A stretch of DNA of 24,237 nt from a virus, in the IMG/VR virus record IMGVR_UViG_3300032093_000819, positions 1-24,237 of that record; one strand, written 5' to 3'. Positions within the stretch are counted from its first letter, which is position 1. Every line of letters begins with the position of its first letter. Of this stretch, positions 5,156 to 11,105 are shown in pieces. The translations under genes and the position numbers were made by a program. Under the pieces are notes generated by a model, which made no database searches, was not told the origin of the DNA, and was given only the letters and a program-made list of their open reading frames with translations.

Positions 5156-5578
5156 ATGGCTAGAAATGGAAAATCCATTAGCGTGAAAATCGCAACAACC
5201 AAAGTTATCAAGGCTTTGGAAACTAAGTTAGCACAACTCAAGAAAGATAAGGCTAACCAAAAATCAAACGAGGAAAAGTTTGAGAAGGCTCAAAAGGCTT
5301 GGAATAAGGAAGTCGCTAAGTTAGCACTTGCTCAAATCGCTAAGGCAACAGACCTTACAGCAAACAAGCGTTATGACGGAAGGATAAATGTAGATTTTTA
5401 CCTTCCTGCTAATGTCTTAGAACTACCTGCTGAACCTGAGAAGGACTTTGAGAGCCTTCACGATTGGCAGTATAAGGAAATGGTAGAGGAAATAGAGAAC
5501 GCTATCCGTATTCTCAAGATGACCGATGAGGAAGTCGTTTCCACTTCTACTTACAACGCTATCGCAAGATACTTGTAA
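5156..5578 (+). CDS. Coiled-coil hypothetical protein (140 aa)
   Basis: Residues about 15-65 form a Lys/Glu/Ala-rich coiled coil; the second half is mixed, with DVNVY-like strand RINVDFYLP and an acidic C-terminal helix (MVEEIENAIRILKM). I recall similar uncharacterised proteins in actinophages; no function is known to me. The ribosome site AAACGAAAGGAAATCAAATG sets the start. A hairpin-plus-promoter (5587-5622) follows the stop. Confidence 0.8.
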   Translation: MARNGKSISVKIATTKVIKALETKLAQLKKDKANQKSNEEKFEKAQKAWNKEVAKLALAQIAKATDLTANKRYDGRINVDFYLPANVLELPAEPEKDFESLHDWQYKEMVEEIENAIRILKMTDEEVVSTSTYNAIARYL

Positions 5579-5586
5579 TAATGGCA

Positions 5587-5622
5587 GGGGGCTAGACAAA
5601 ATCTAGCCCCCAATGCTATAAT
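5587..5622 (+). promoter_or_regulatory. Hairpin fused to promoter P14 (no TGTC box)
   Basis: A perfect 10-bp stem GGGGGCTAGA (5587-5596) / TCTAGCCCCC (5602-5611) with a 5-nt loop is followed by AATGC and TATAAT (5617-5622). TAGACA (5593-5598) within the stem is the -35, with an 18-nt spacer. The hairpin may insulate from the upstream transcript; there is no T tract. Confidence 0.6.
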
Positions 5623-5652
5623 CTAAATCCCTACTAGCAATAAAGGAACAAA

Positions 5653-5853
5653 ATGTATAAACTCGTAGTATTGTATGACGGCGAGATTTTCGCTACTTAC
5701 CAATACTCAGACGCTCTACAAGCGTTTGAGGCTTTCGCAAGATGTATAGATGTGGGCTTTGCTGAAAATGAGGCAACCTATAATCTCTCAATGCCAACAG
5801 GCAAAATGTATACCAAAAATTTCAACCGAGCAGGATTGGTGTCCGCAAAATGA
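5653..5853 (+). CDS. Conserved phage hypothetical protein (66 aa)
   Basis: Matches a recurrent small phage protein pattern: a V.YDGE..ATYQYSDALQAFE start, a W/VGFAE middle and a P(S/T)GK.YTKNF motif at about residues 49-58. Function unknown. The ribosome site is TAAAGGAACAAAATG. It overlaps the next gene by 4 nt (ATGA). Confidence 0.8.
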   Translation: MYKLVVLYDGEIFATYQYSDALQAFEAFARCIDVGFAENEATYNLSMPTGKMYTKNFNRAGLVSAK

Positions 5854-6092
5854 AAAATCGTTATCGTGTAGAAATCTATGATGATGTAAAGGATAATGAC
5901 CTAACTCTTTATTCTGAAACTAAAGTAGATAAAGAGTATTTGACGGAATTAGTTTTTTCTAATCTCCGCCGCTTCTCTGGTAATGTTCGTGCTTATGTTT
6001 TTGATAATCTAAAGAAAAAGAAAACAACGGCATTGTTTTTACCAATGGAAGTTATTCCTAAGAAAACGGAACTAACAAAACTTCTAGGATAA
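5850..6092 (+). CDS. Conserved phage hypothetical protein (80 aa)
   Basis: YRVEIYDDVKDNDLTLYS at the N terminus, DKEYLTELVFSNLRRF (about 27-42) and a KKKKTTALFLPME stretch near residues 55-67 match an uncharacterised family I know from actinophages. It usually accompanies the gene before it, as here, with an ATGA overlap. Probably a small alpha/beta protein. Confidence 0.8.
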   Translation: MKNRYRVEIYDDVKDNDLTLYSETKVDKEYLTELVFSNLRRFSGNVRAYVFDNLKKKKTTALFLPMEVIPKKTELTKLLG

Positions 6093-6172
6093 AAAGCTTG
6101 GGGCGGGTTTGAACTGTGTAATCATCTAGATCCCCGCCCCACCTTCCCCTAAAAAGCCCGCACAATTGCGGG

Positions 6173-6188
6173 CGTGATCAAAATCACA
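6173..6188. promoter_or_regulatory. CRP/GlxR-type palindrome, site 7 (one mismatch)
   Basis: CGTGA-TCAAAA-TCACA. The centre is 51.5 bp before the -10 start at 6232. The left half overlaps the 3' arm of a GC hairpin. Confidence 0.55.
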
Positions 6189-6215
6189 TACGACACGCCG
6201 ATAAAATCCCCCAAA

Positions 6216-6237
6216 TGTCAGACTAAACTGCTATAAT
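6216..6237 (+). promoter_or_regulatory. Promoter P15, divergent TGTC box
   Basis: TGTCAGACT (6216-6224), 7 nt with extended TGC, TATAAT (6232-6237). Confidence 0.6.
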
Positions 6238-6267
6238 TGCTGCGTATCCCAACGAAAGGAAATAACT

Positions 6268-6762
6268 ATGGGTTTAGATATGTATCTCCACGCTAAAAAG
6301 TATGTGGAAAAAATTGACTGGAATAAATTGAGAGATTTAGACCTTGACATGGATAGCGATGAGGCTATTACTCCACTTTGGAATGATATTGTAGAAACGG
6401 CAGGCATGAAAGATATTGCTACCGATATCTATGGTGTAAATGTTGAAGTAACTGCTGCCTATTGGCGTAAGTCTAATCAAATTCACAAATGGTTTGTCGA
6501 TAATGTACAAGGCGGTGAAGATGACTGCGGCAATTACTATGTGTCTAAAGATAAACTAAAGGAATTGCGAGAGACTTGCCGTCAAGCCTTATTCGCTAAA
6601 GACCCTAGTTTGCTGCCACCGCAGGCTGGCTTTTTCTTTGGCTCATATGATATCGATGAATGGTATTGGGAAGATATCAAGCGTACTATCAAGAAACTTG
6701 ACCGCTTGTTCGAATTGCCCGATTTCGACCAATTGTCCTTTTACTACACTTCTTCTTGGTAA
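6268..6762 (+). CDS. MGLDMYL-type conserved phage protein (164 aa)
   Basis: The N terminus MGLDMYLHAKKYVE is the hallmark of a widespread, uncharacterised phage family. Other family-like features are a W-rich middle (AAYWRKSNQIHKWFVDN at about 72-88), NYYVS, and YDIDEWYWEDI (about 131-141). It is expected to be a soluble alpha/beta protein; the role is unknown. The ribosome site is AACGAAAGGAAATAACT. It is a single-gene unit: the stop is directly followed by promoter P16. Confidence 0.85.
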   Translation: MGLDMYLHAKKYVEKIDWNKLRDLDLDMDSDEAITPLWNDIVETAGMKDIATDIYGVNVEVTAAYWRKSNQIHKWFVDNVQGGEDDCGNYYVSKDKLKELRETCRQALFAKDPSLLPPQAGFFFGSYDIDEWYWEDIKRTIKKLDRLFELPDFDQLSFYYTSSW

Positions 6763-6763
6763 A

Positions 6764-6793
6764 TGTCGGTGGGCCCTGTTATAATGGGGCCCA
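6764..6793 (+). promoter_or_regulatory. Promoter P16 with TGTC box and flanking inverted repeat
   Basis: TGTCGGTGG (6764-6772), 7 nt, TATAAT (6780-6785). A 7-bp inverted repeat TGGGCCC (6770-6776) / GGGCCCA (6787-6793) brackets the -10, as at P11. Confidence 0.7.
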
Positions 6794-6809
6794 TAACGAA
6801 AGGAAAACA

Positions 6810-6962
6810 ATGAACACAATTTACTGCGATTTTTATGAGATTTGTGGCACTGCTACTTATGTCAATGATAATGATTTAGAATTCTATAATGACGGCTACC
6901 AATGCGCCGAATGTTTTGACCAAATGGATATGGAATTCTTTTCTCTTGTCGGTTGGGAGTAG
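6810..6962 (+). CDS. Small CxxC protein (50 aa)
   Basis: Cys at positions 6, 12, 32 and 35 (CAEC) could bind zinc; the rest is acidic. The start is fixed by AACGAAAGGAAAACAATG; an in-frame upstream ATG at 6756 has no ribosome site and overlaps the promoter. The last codons (SLVGWE) are also promoter P17 for the next gene. Confidence 0.75.
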   Translation: MNTIYCDFYEICGTATYVNDNDLEFYNDGYQCAECFDQMDMEFFSLVGWE

Positions 6963-6968
6963 TATAAT
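6947..6968 (+). promoter_or_regulatory. Promoter P17 with TGTC box, inside a gene
   Basis: TGTCGGTTG (6947-6955), 7 nt, TATAAT (6963-6968). Expected +1 is at about 6975-6976, which is an ATG. Confidence 0.6.
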
Positions 6969-6975
6969 GTCCGCT

Positions 6976-7695
6976 ATGAAATTGAAACGCTCTAATGATA
7001 GGAAGGTGGCTAATGCTGTCTCTAAAAATGGAAAAACCCCTACAATCGCAAATACTTTCGGATTACCCGCAGGAAAAGATTTTTCATGTCCTGGTGCAAC
7101 GTCTATCTGTGAGACTGTTTGCTACGCTGGTAAACTTGAAAAAGTCTACAAGGGAGTAAAGGCTGTTCTTCTGCATAACTGGGAATTACTACGCAATGCA
7201 GATATCACTACAATGGTCTCTCTTCTAGATGAGATGATTATCGAATTCAAGGCCGAATGCGATAAGAAAAATGCAGATAAACTATTCCGTATCCACTGGG
7301 ACGGTGATTTCTTCAATGATACCTACGCATATGCCTGGAAGACTGTAATCAATCGTCACACCGACGTGCAATTTTGGGTATACACTCGTGTTTATTCTGC
7401 CGTACCTATTCTGCAGGATATCCCTAACCTATCTCTTTATTTCTCTACGGATGATGAGAATAAGCATATTGCACAATCACTACGTGACTTACACGGTACA
7501 CGCCTTGCATACTTAGGCAAAACTTTTGCTGTCACCGAAACTGTCATGAAAGAATTGACTGGCAAGCCTGGTGCTAAGTGCCCTGAAAATAATAAACAAA
7601 TTCCACTAATCTCTACTAGTGGCAGCGCATGCGTGTCATGTGGTCTATGTGTTTATAACAAGGCAGACATTCGATTTTCAGCGAGTAAAAAATAA
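6976..7695 (+). CDS. GP88-like cysteine-rich phage protein (239 aa)
   Basis: Resembles the phage gene product 88 family: a short basic N terminus, a GLPAG..FSCPGATSICETVCYAGK cysteine cluster (near residues 30-50), a central FRIHWDGDFFND / FWVYTR stretch and a C-terminal CVSCGLCVYN cluster (about 216-225). The two Cys groups suggest a metal site, possibly an iron-sulfur cluster or zinc. The enzymatic role is unknown. The start is uncertain: ATG 6976 sits 7 nt after the -10 and would be leaderless, while ATG 6967 has GGGAG upstream but falls within the -10. It is coupled to the next gene by TAATG. Confidence 0.75.
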   Translation: MKLKRSNDRKVANAVSKNGKTPTIANTFGLPAGKDFSCPGATSICETVCYAGKLEKVYKGVKAVLLHNWELLRNADITTMVSLLDEMIIEFKAECDKKNADKLFRIHWDGDFFNDTYAYAWKTVINRHTDVQFWVYTRVYSAVPILQDIPNLSLYFSTDDENKHIAQSLRDLHGTRLAYLGKTFAVTETVMKELTGKPGAKCPENNKQIPLISTSGSACVSCGLCVYNKADIRFSASKK

Positions 7696-7877
7696 TGAAT
7701 ATTTTTACTCATGAAATTTCTAATTACTTGCAGATCCCCCTGGAGCTCGCTGCAGAAATTCAAAACGTTATCGATTCATATTTTTATTTAGACTGGTCCG
7801 AGGCCGATGAATTCGAAATGAAAACTGTTTTTATTGCAGCTTATGAATTTTATAAAAGCTCATTAATTAAAAGGTAG
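7695..7877 (+). CDS. Small acidic helical protein (60 aa)
   Basis: Not recognised. It starts in a TAATG overlap with the GP88-like gene, so it is probably translated by re-initiation and may act with it. Helical, with aromatic clusters (SYFYLDW, AAYEFYKSS). A terminator hairpin follows its stop directly. Confidence 0.7.
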   Translation: MNIFTHEISNYLQIPLELAAEIQNVIDSYFYLDWSEADEFEMKTVFIAAYEFYKSSLIKR

Positions 7878-7879
7878 AG

Positions 7880-7900
7880 CCCGCAGACGTGCGGGGTTTT
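7880..7900 (+). terminator. Intrinsic terminator
   Basis: CCCGCA-GACG-TGCGGG followed by GTTTT, 2 nt after the stop at 7877. The first of the GCCCGC hairpins here with a (short) T tract. Confidence 0.65.
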
Positions 7901-7971
7901 CCACAGCGTTACGAGGACCTGTGGATAACTCCCGAATCCTGTGAGATTGATCACATGGGACAAATCGGACA
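7897..7971. other. Control block with inverted DnaA-box-like pair
   Basis: TTTTCCACA (7897-7905) and TGTGGATAA (7920-7928, reverse of TTATCCACA) face each other. They are followed by the CRP-like site 8 (7940-7955) and the 14-mer GGACAAATCGGACA (7958-7971). Non-coding. Confidence 0.5.
7940..7955. promoter_or_regulatory. CRP/GlxR-type palindrome, site 8
   Basis: Perfect TGTGA-GATTGA-TCACA. The centre is 62.5 bp before the -10 start at 8010. Confidence 0.65.
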
Positions 7972-7986
7972 AATGACTATCTAATC

Positions 7987-8015
7987 TAGACAATGTCGGT
8001 GGCGTCTGTTATACT
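7987..8015 (+). promoter_or_regulatory. Promoter P18 with TGTC box
   Basis: TAGACA (7987-7992), 17 nt, TATACT (8010-8015), TGTCGGTGG (7994-8002) in the spacer. Confidence 0.7.
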
Positions 8016-8047
8016 TAGGCTCAATCTAACAATGAAAGGAAAAATCT

Positions 8048-9052
8048 ATGGCTCATAACCTAGAAACAAATGGCAGCGAAGTTGCCTTTGCTTTGCGTGG
8101 AACCCCCGCTTGGCATAATCTCGCAAATCGAATCTTCTCACAAGATGAAGATGTATCTACTCAAACAATGCTTGACGAAGCAAAACTTTCCAATTGGAAT
8201 GTTCGCTTATCTCCATTGACTGACCATATCTCTACCGAATGGAACGATGTATCTAATGCTCAATTAGTTATTCGTGATAACCCATTCAATGGCGGAACTG
8301 ATGTTCTTGCTACTGTTGGTAAGCGATATAAGCCTGTTCAGAATGAAGAACTATTTGCTTTCGCAGATAATATTCACGACGCTAATCCTGATTGCCGTTG
8401 GGAATCTGCTGGCTCTCTAAAGAAAGGTAAAGTTGTATTTGGAACTGTTGATGTTCCTAGAACTATGGTATTAGACCCACAAGGTGCTAATGACCAAACA
8501 AAACTTTATCTAATCGTATGGACATCACACGACGGCTCTGTTGCTGTTCAAGCAGCGATTACCCCTGTTCGTGTTGTATGCCAAAACACTTTGAATCTTG
8601 CTATGCGTAATGCTAAGCAATCATTCAAGATTCGCCATACTCAATCTGTCGAAGGTCGCATTCAAGTTGCTCGTGAAACTCTTGGGCTTGCTCTTGGATA
8701 CTTTGATGAATTTGAGAAAGAAGCGCAGGAACTCTTCAAGCAAGAGATTACTAACGCTGAATTCTCTAAGTTGATTCAAACAATTTATCCTAAGCCTGAA
8801 AAAGACGCTAAGGGTGCTTTGAAAAAGTGGGAAAATAAAGTTGTCTTGCTAGATGACCTTTATCATAACTCACCTACGAATGCTAATATCAAGGGAACTA
8901 AGTGGGGCGCATTCAATGCTCTAACTGAACGCCTTGATTATTTCCGTTCTGGTCGTGGCAATAGCGAATCGCTAATGGCGGGCGCAAGTGGCTTTGACCC
9001 TGTTCTTACTGCTGAGAAAAATAAAATTCTCAAGTTAGTAAAAGCATTCTAA
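8048..9052 (+). CDS. DUF932 / phage-plasmid-like protein (TIGR03299 type, 334 aa)
   Basis: Clear DUF932 member. Diagnostic stretches are ALRGTPAWHNL near the N terminus, a VGKRYKPVQNEELFAF motif at about residues 95-110, VWTSHDGSVAVQAAITPVRVVCQNTLNLA (about 156-184) and a KGTKWGAFNALTERLDYF segment near the C terminus. The family is common on phages and plasmids and often expressed early; the molecular role is unsettled. Normal length, no truncation. The ribosome site AATGAAAGGAAAAATCT sets the start. It has its own promoter with a CRP-like site and its own strong terminator, so it is a monocistronic unit. Confidence 0.92.
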   Translation: MAHNLETNGSEVAFALRGTPAWHNLANRIFSQDEDVSTQTMLDEAKLSNWNVRLSPLTDHISTEWNDVSNAQLVIRDNPFNGGTDVLATVGKRYKPVQNEELFAFADNIHDANPDCRWESAGSLKKGKVVFGTVDVPRTMVLDPQGANDQTKLYLIVWTSHDGSVAVQAAITPVRVVCQNTLNLAMRNAKQSFKIRHTQSVEGRIQVARETLGLALGYFDEFEKEAQELFKQEITNAEFSKLIQTIYPKPEKDAKGALKKWENKVVLLDDLYHNSPTNANIKGTKWGAFNALTERLDYFRSGRGNSESLMAGASGFDPVLTAEKNKILKLVKAF

Positions 9053-9064
9053 GAATGCTAAACT

Positions 9065-9098
9065 AGCGGGGGAACTAAAAATTCCCCCGCTTTTTATT
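9065..9098 (+). terminator. Strong intrinsic terminator after the DUF932 gene
   Basis: GCGGGGGAA (9066-9074) / TTCCCCCGC (9082-9090), 7-nt loop, then TTTTTATTT. Confidence 0.9.
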
Positions 9099-9099
9099 T

Positions 9100-9173
9100 G
9101 GTTCGTTAGCTTAGTTGGATAAAGCGCTACCCTGTCACGGTAGAGATCACGGGTTCAAGTCCCGTACGAATCG
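9100..9173 (+). tRNA. tRNA-Asp (GUC)
   Basis: Full cloverleaf: acceptor GGTTCGT (9100-9106) with ACGAATC (9166-9172, one G-U pair), D stem GCTT/AAGC, anticodon stem CTACC/GGTAG with loop CTGTCAC and anticodon GTC (9134-9136), T arm ACGGG-TTCAAGT-CCCGT, discriminator G73, an Asp identity base. The 3' CCA is not encoded. The gene starts right after the DUF932 terminator T tract and is probably transcribed by read-through or from an unseen promoter. Confidence 0.92.
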
Positions 9174-9231
9174 CAAATGAGATTTTTATTCTCAATATGT
9201 GAGACGCCCGCAAACTTAAAGGCCAAATTTT

Positions 9232-9247
9232 TGTGTTACGGATCACA
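9232..9247. promoter_or_regulatory. CRP/GlxR-type palindrome, site 9 (one mismatch)
   Basis: TGTGT-TACGGA-TCACA, flanked by T and A runs. The centre is 52.5 bp before the -10 start at 9292. Confidence 0.55.
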
Positions 9248-9267
9248 AAAAAAATGCCCTGAATCCC

Positions 9268-9297
9268 TGGACAAGTGTCAGTCCAGGGGTGTATAAT
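9268..9297 (+). promoter_or_regulatory. Promoter P19, divergent TGTC box, leaderless start
   Basis: TGGACA (9268-9273), 18 nt, TATAAT (9292-9297), with TGTCAGTCC (9276-9284). The ATG at 9305 is 7 nt after the -10. Confidence 0.65.
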
Positions 9298-9304
9298 TCT
9301 CGTC

Positions 9305-9958
9305 ATGTCAAACGAACTGGTTTCATCTAAATACACATTCGCCTGCGACCCAGAGCATTGTGATTGTCTAATCGAACTAACATCATCAGATGGATTTGGA
9401 TTTCCGTCTGGTGTGGTAGAAATCACATGTCCGTGTGGCCGTAAACCAACTTTATTGTCAGTACAACATGCTACAATACAACCAACTAATGAAAGGAATA
9501 ACATGGAAACAACTACAGAGGTCCCAACGACCTACAACGCTAACGTTCTTGTAACATACAAGGATATTATCGACGGTGTTGCAACATATCCAACAGTCAA
9601 GGTAAATGACCTTGAGTATAAGTTAGAACGTATCAAGAATCTAGAAGACTTTTTGTCCCGTTCACAGGGAACAATTCGACAGATTATTGATAAACTAACT
9701 GTTCAAGAGTGGTATAACCCAAACACAGATAAAGACGAAGTTCTTCGTGAACTCTGTGAAATTTTGGACCACGAGCCAAAGCAGGAAATCAGAATCACAG
9801 GAACTATCACATTTGATATCCGATATGACTGCCCACTTGACGAGGTCGAAGATTTTGATGCTCGTTACTTTGCTCAAGATAATCTAACATTAGACTCATA
9901 CCATGGCGACGTCATTGTCGAATCGTTTGATGTCGAAGATGCGGACGTGGACTGGTAA
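9305..9958 (+). CDS. Fused zinc-finger plus phage hypothetical protein, with internal start at 9503 (217 aa / 151 aa)
   Basis: One open frame holds two apparent genes. Residues 1-65 carry a CDPEHCDC...CPCG zinc-ribbon-like module and start at an ATG exactly at the expected +1 of P19 (leaderless). Residue 67 is a second ATG (9503) preceded by its own promoter P20 and a standard ribosome site TGAAAGGAATAAC, which is translated in frame as NERNN. From there the sequence (TYNANVLVTYKDI..., ending in an acidic DVEDADVDW) looks like a free-standing conserved actinophage protein of unknown role. Both a long and a short product are plausible. It overlaps the next gene by TAATG. Confidence 0.75.
   Translation: MSNELVSSKYTFACDPEHCDCLIELTSSDGFGFPSGVVEITCPCGRKPTLLSVQHATIQPTNERNNMETTTEVPTTYNANVLVTYKDIIDGVATYPTVKVNDLEYKLERIKNLEDFLSRSQGTIRQIIDKLTVQEWYNPNTDKDEVLRELCEILDHEPKQEIRITGTITFDIRYDCPLDEVEDFDARYFAQDNLTLDSYHGDVIVESFDVEDADVDW
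9456..9477 (+). promoter_or_regulatory. Promoter P20, divergent TGTC box, inside the frame
   Basis: TGTCAGTAC (9456-9464), 7 nt with extended TGC, TACAAT (9472-9477). It would drive the internal start at 9503. Confidence 0.6.
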
Positions 9959-10170
9959 TGTATTTTGAGTTGACTGCTCCAAATCAGATTGCCCTGCAAA
10001 GGGCTTTCTGGTCTGCAGAAATGATGGGCTTAGACCCAATGCTAATATCACCATTGACATTCAATATTGGAACTGGTAGTATTGAGAAAGTAAGTTCTAT
10101 AAGAGATACATATAATCTAAAAGAAACTTATGTGTCTGATTATGAACCAACAGGATATACGAGGAGATAG
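9958..10170 (+). CDS. Conserved actinophage hypothetical protein (70 aa)
   Basis: MYFELTAPNQIALQRAFW...MGLDP..I.PLTFNIGTGS.EKV...RD.YNLKE.YV.D is a pattern I know as an uncharacterised, conserved actinophage protein. It starts in a TAATG overlap with the upstream gene; re-initiation is likely. Soluble, no signal or membrane segment. Confidence 0.8.
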   Translation: MYFELTAPNQIALQRAFWSAEMMGLDPMLISPLTFNIGTGSIEKVSSIRDTYNLKETYVSDYEPTGYTRR

Positions 10171-10172
10171 TT

Positions 10173-10328
10173 ATGGATTACCAAGACGGTTTTGAAGACG
10201 GTGTAAAATTTGCACGAGAGGTTATTATTGCTAATATCCGCCTCTGGGCAGAGAGTTCCGATGAGGGACAAGTAATGGACGACATTGCCGACAGAATCGA
10301 ATTTGGGACGGTGGACTATGACCTCTGA
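10173..10328 (+). CDS. Conserved small acidic protein (51 aa)
   Basis: The DGFEDGVKFAREVIIANIRLWAE start and the ADRIEFGTVDYDL ending match a small phage family I recall without a known role. GAGGAGATAGTT is the ribosome site. It overlaps the next gene's start by 11 nt. Confidence 0.75.
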   Translation: MDYQDGFEDGVKFAREVIIANIRLWAESSDEGQVMDDIADRIEFGTVDYDL

Positions 10329-10524
10329 GGATCTAAATAAATGGATTGGCTGTGACCAATGTGGCTCAGCTCAAGCTATGTATCTAATAAAACTAATAGA
10401 AGGTGAGCTAGCTTTTTGTGGCCACCACTATAATAAAAACAAAGAGGCCCTTGACAAGGTCTCCTTTGAAATGATAGAATTGAATAAAACCGAAGAAACA
10501 CCTATACTAGAAAAGGCGGAATAA
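10318..10524 (+). CDS. DUF7455-like zinc-binding protein (68 aa)
   Basis: The order CDQCGSAQAMYLIKL..GELAFCGHHYNKN (about residues 13-42) matches DUF7455, an actinobacterial family with CxxC and CxHH ligands. The family is common in Streptomyces, Mycobacterium and their phages; function unknown. The ATG at 10318 is chosen over an upstream in-frame ATG (10285) that lies deep in the previous gene and lacks a ribosome site. This is good evidence of an actinobacterial host. Confidence 0.8.
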   Translation: MTSEDLNKWIGCDQCGSAQAMYLIKLIEGELAFCGHHYNKNKEALDKVSFEMIELNKTEETPILEKAE

Positions 10525-10526
10525 CC

Positions 10527-10934
10527 ATGGGAGATAGAGCAAACTTTGGCTTTGTACAGCCAAACGGAAATACAATTGTGCTGTACGGGCACTGGGCTGG
10601 ACATCAAATGCTAGGCAAACTAGCGGACGCTGTCATCGCAGCACGACCACGTTGGTCGGACCCTGCATATGCTACACGCATTGCCATTAGTCAAATTATT
10701 GGTAATGATTGGAGCGACGAGACAGGCTATGGCCTGCATGTAAATGAAATTTCAGACAACGAGCACAAGATTGCTATCGTTGACTGGGACCAACAAATCT
10801 TTAGTCTTCATGAAGAGGACACATTCGCAAACACTGATAACAAGGTGCGTGGGATGAAGAACGAGGCAATTTTCACAATGGACCTTTCGACATTCTGTGA
10901 GAAGTATGCCCTGGAAGGAATGTTGGTCAACTAA
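10527..10934 (+). CDS. Conserved phage hypothetical protein (135 aa)
   Basis: MGDRANFGFVQPNGNTIVLYGHWAGHQM is the signature of an uncharacterised phage/actinobacterial protein; later motifs are RIAISQII, ETGYGLHVNEISDNEHKI and a C-terminal FTMDLSTFCEKY. Soluble. Ribosome site AAAGGCGGAATAACC just upstream, 2 nt after the previous stop. It is the last gene of the 9305-10934 run; the ncRNA promoter overlaps its end. Confidence 0.85.
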   Translation: MGDRANFGFVQPNGNTIVLYGHWAGHQMLGKLADAVIAARPRWSDPAYATRIAISQIIGNDWSDETGYGLHVNEISDNEHKIAIVDWDQQIFSLHEEDTFANTDNKVRGMKNEAIFTMDLSTFCEKYALEGMLVN

Positions 10935-10940
10935 ATATGC

Positions 10941-10946
10941 TATAAT
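10941..10946 (+). promoter_or_regulatory. Promoter for the ncRNA (extended -10)
   Basis: TGC-TATAAT directly after the stop of 10527-10934; no good -35 and no TGTC box. Expected +1 is about 10953. Confidence 0.6.
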
Positions 10947-10952
10947 ATGAAT

Positions 10953-11105
10953 AGGCCTGTATGGCCTGTTCATTGAGTAGTAGGGTGCGGCTATTAGGGA
11001 GTTCTCCCAAGTCGCTAAGTAAAGCAGGTTTACTTAATTCCTTTCGTTTGACTAGCAGCCCTACATTTTAAAATCCCCAGGAGTTGTTCACCTGGGGATC
11101 TTTCC
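10953..11105 (+). ncRNA. Probable structured small RNA with anti-ribosome-site segment
   Basis: About 150 nt with no usable ORF, between a -10 box and a terminator. Folding by eye: 5' hairpin AGGCC/GGCCT (10953-10967); closing stem GTAGGG (10980-10985) / CCCTAC (11059-11064); inside it, hairpin GCGGCU...GGGAG-UU-CUCCC...AGUCGC (10987-11015) and hairpin TAAGTAAA-GCAGG-TTTACTTA (11016-11036); then an unpaired stretch; then the terminator ATCCCCAGG (11073-11081) / CCTGGGGAT (11091-11099). The unpaired TTCCTTTCGTTTG (11038-11050) is the exact complement of the leader motif CAAACGAAAGGAA at 4299-4311 and pairs over 9-12 nt with many other left-arm leaders. It also resembles the anti-SD end of 16S rRNA. 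Role inferred: trans-acting control of phage translation. Confidence 0.65.
11073..11105 (+). terminator. Terminator of the ncRNA
   Basis: A 9-bp perfect stem with 9-nt loop, followed by CTTTCCTT. Confidence 0.75.

Larger units (their letters stand above)
6093..6267. other. Intergenic control block with two hairpins
   Basis: GGGGCGGG (6100-6107) can pair with CCCGCCCC (6133-6140) across a 25-nt loop. A tight GCCCGCA/TGCGGGC hairpin (6156-6173) follows, then a CRP-like site (6173-6188), CGACACGCC (6191-6199), promoter P15 and the ribosome site. The hairpins probably end the 5653-6092 transcript, although T tracts are absent. Confidence 0.55.
9174..9304. other. Intergenic control block
   Basis: Between the tRNA and the next gene: CGCCCGCAAAC (a half hairpin motif), CRP-like site 9 (9232-9247), an 8-bp inverted repeat CCCTGGAC (9265-9272) / GTCCAGGG (9281-9288) over the -35 and TGTC box, and promoter P19. 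Antisense frames here are incidental. Confidence 0.5.

Noticed and set aside
10451-10480. TTGACA-N18-TAGAAT promoter-like sequence inside the DUF7455 gene
   Set aside because: No TGTC box, in coding sequence, and the next gene is only 2 nt from the previous stop; may be chance.
11036-11050. Minus-strand ribosome site AACGAAAGG (reverse of the ncRNA segment)
   Set aside because: On the minus strand no start codon follows at a useful distance and the frame closes at once; the hairpins and terminator fit a plus-strand RNA better.
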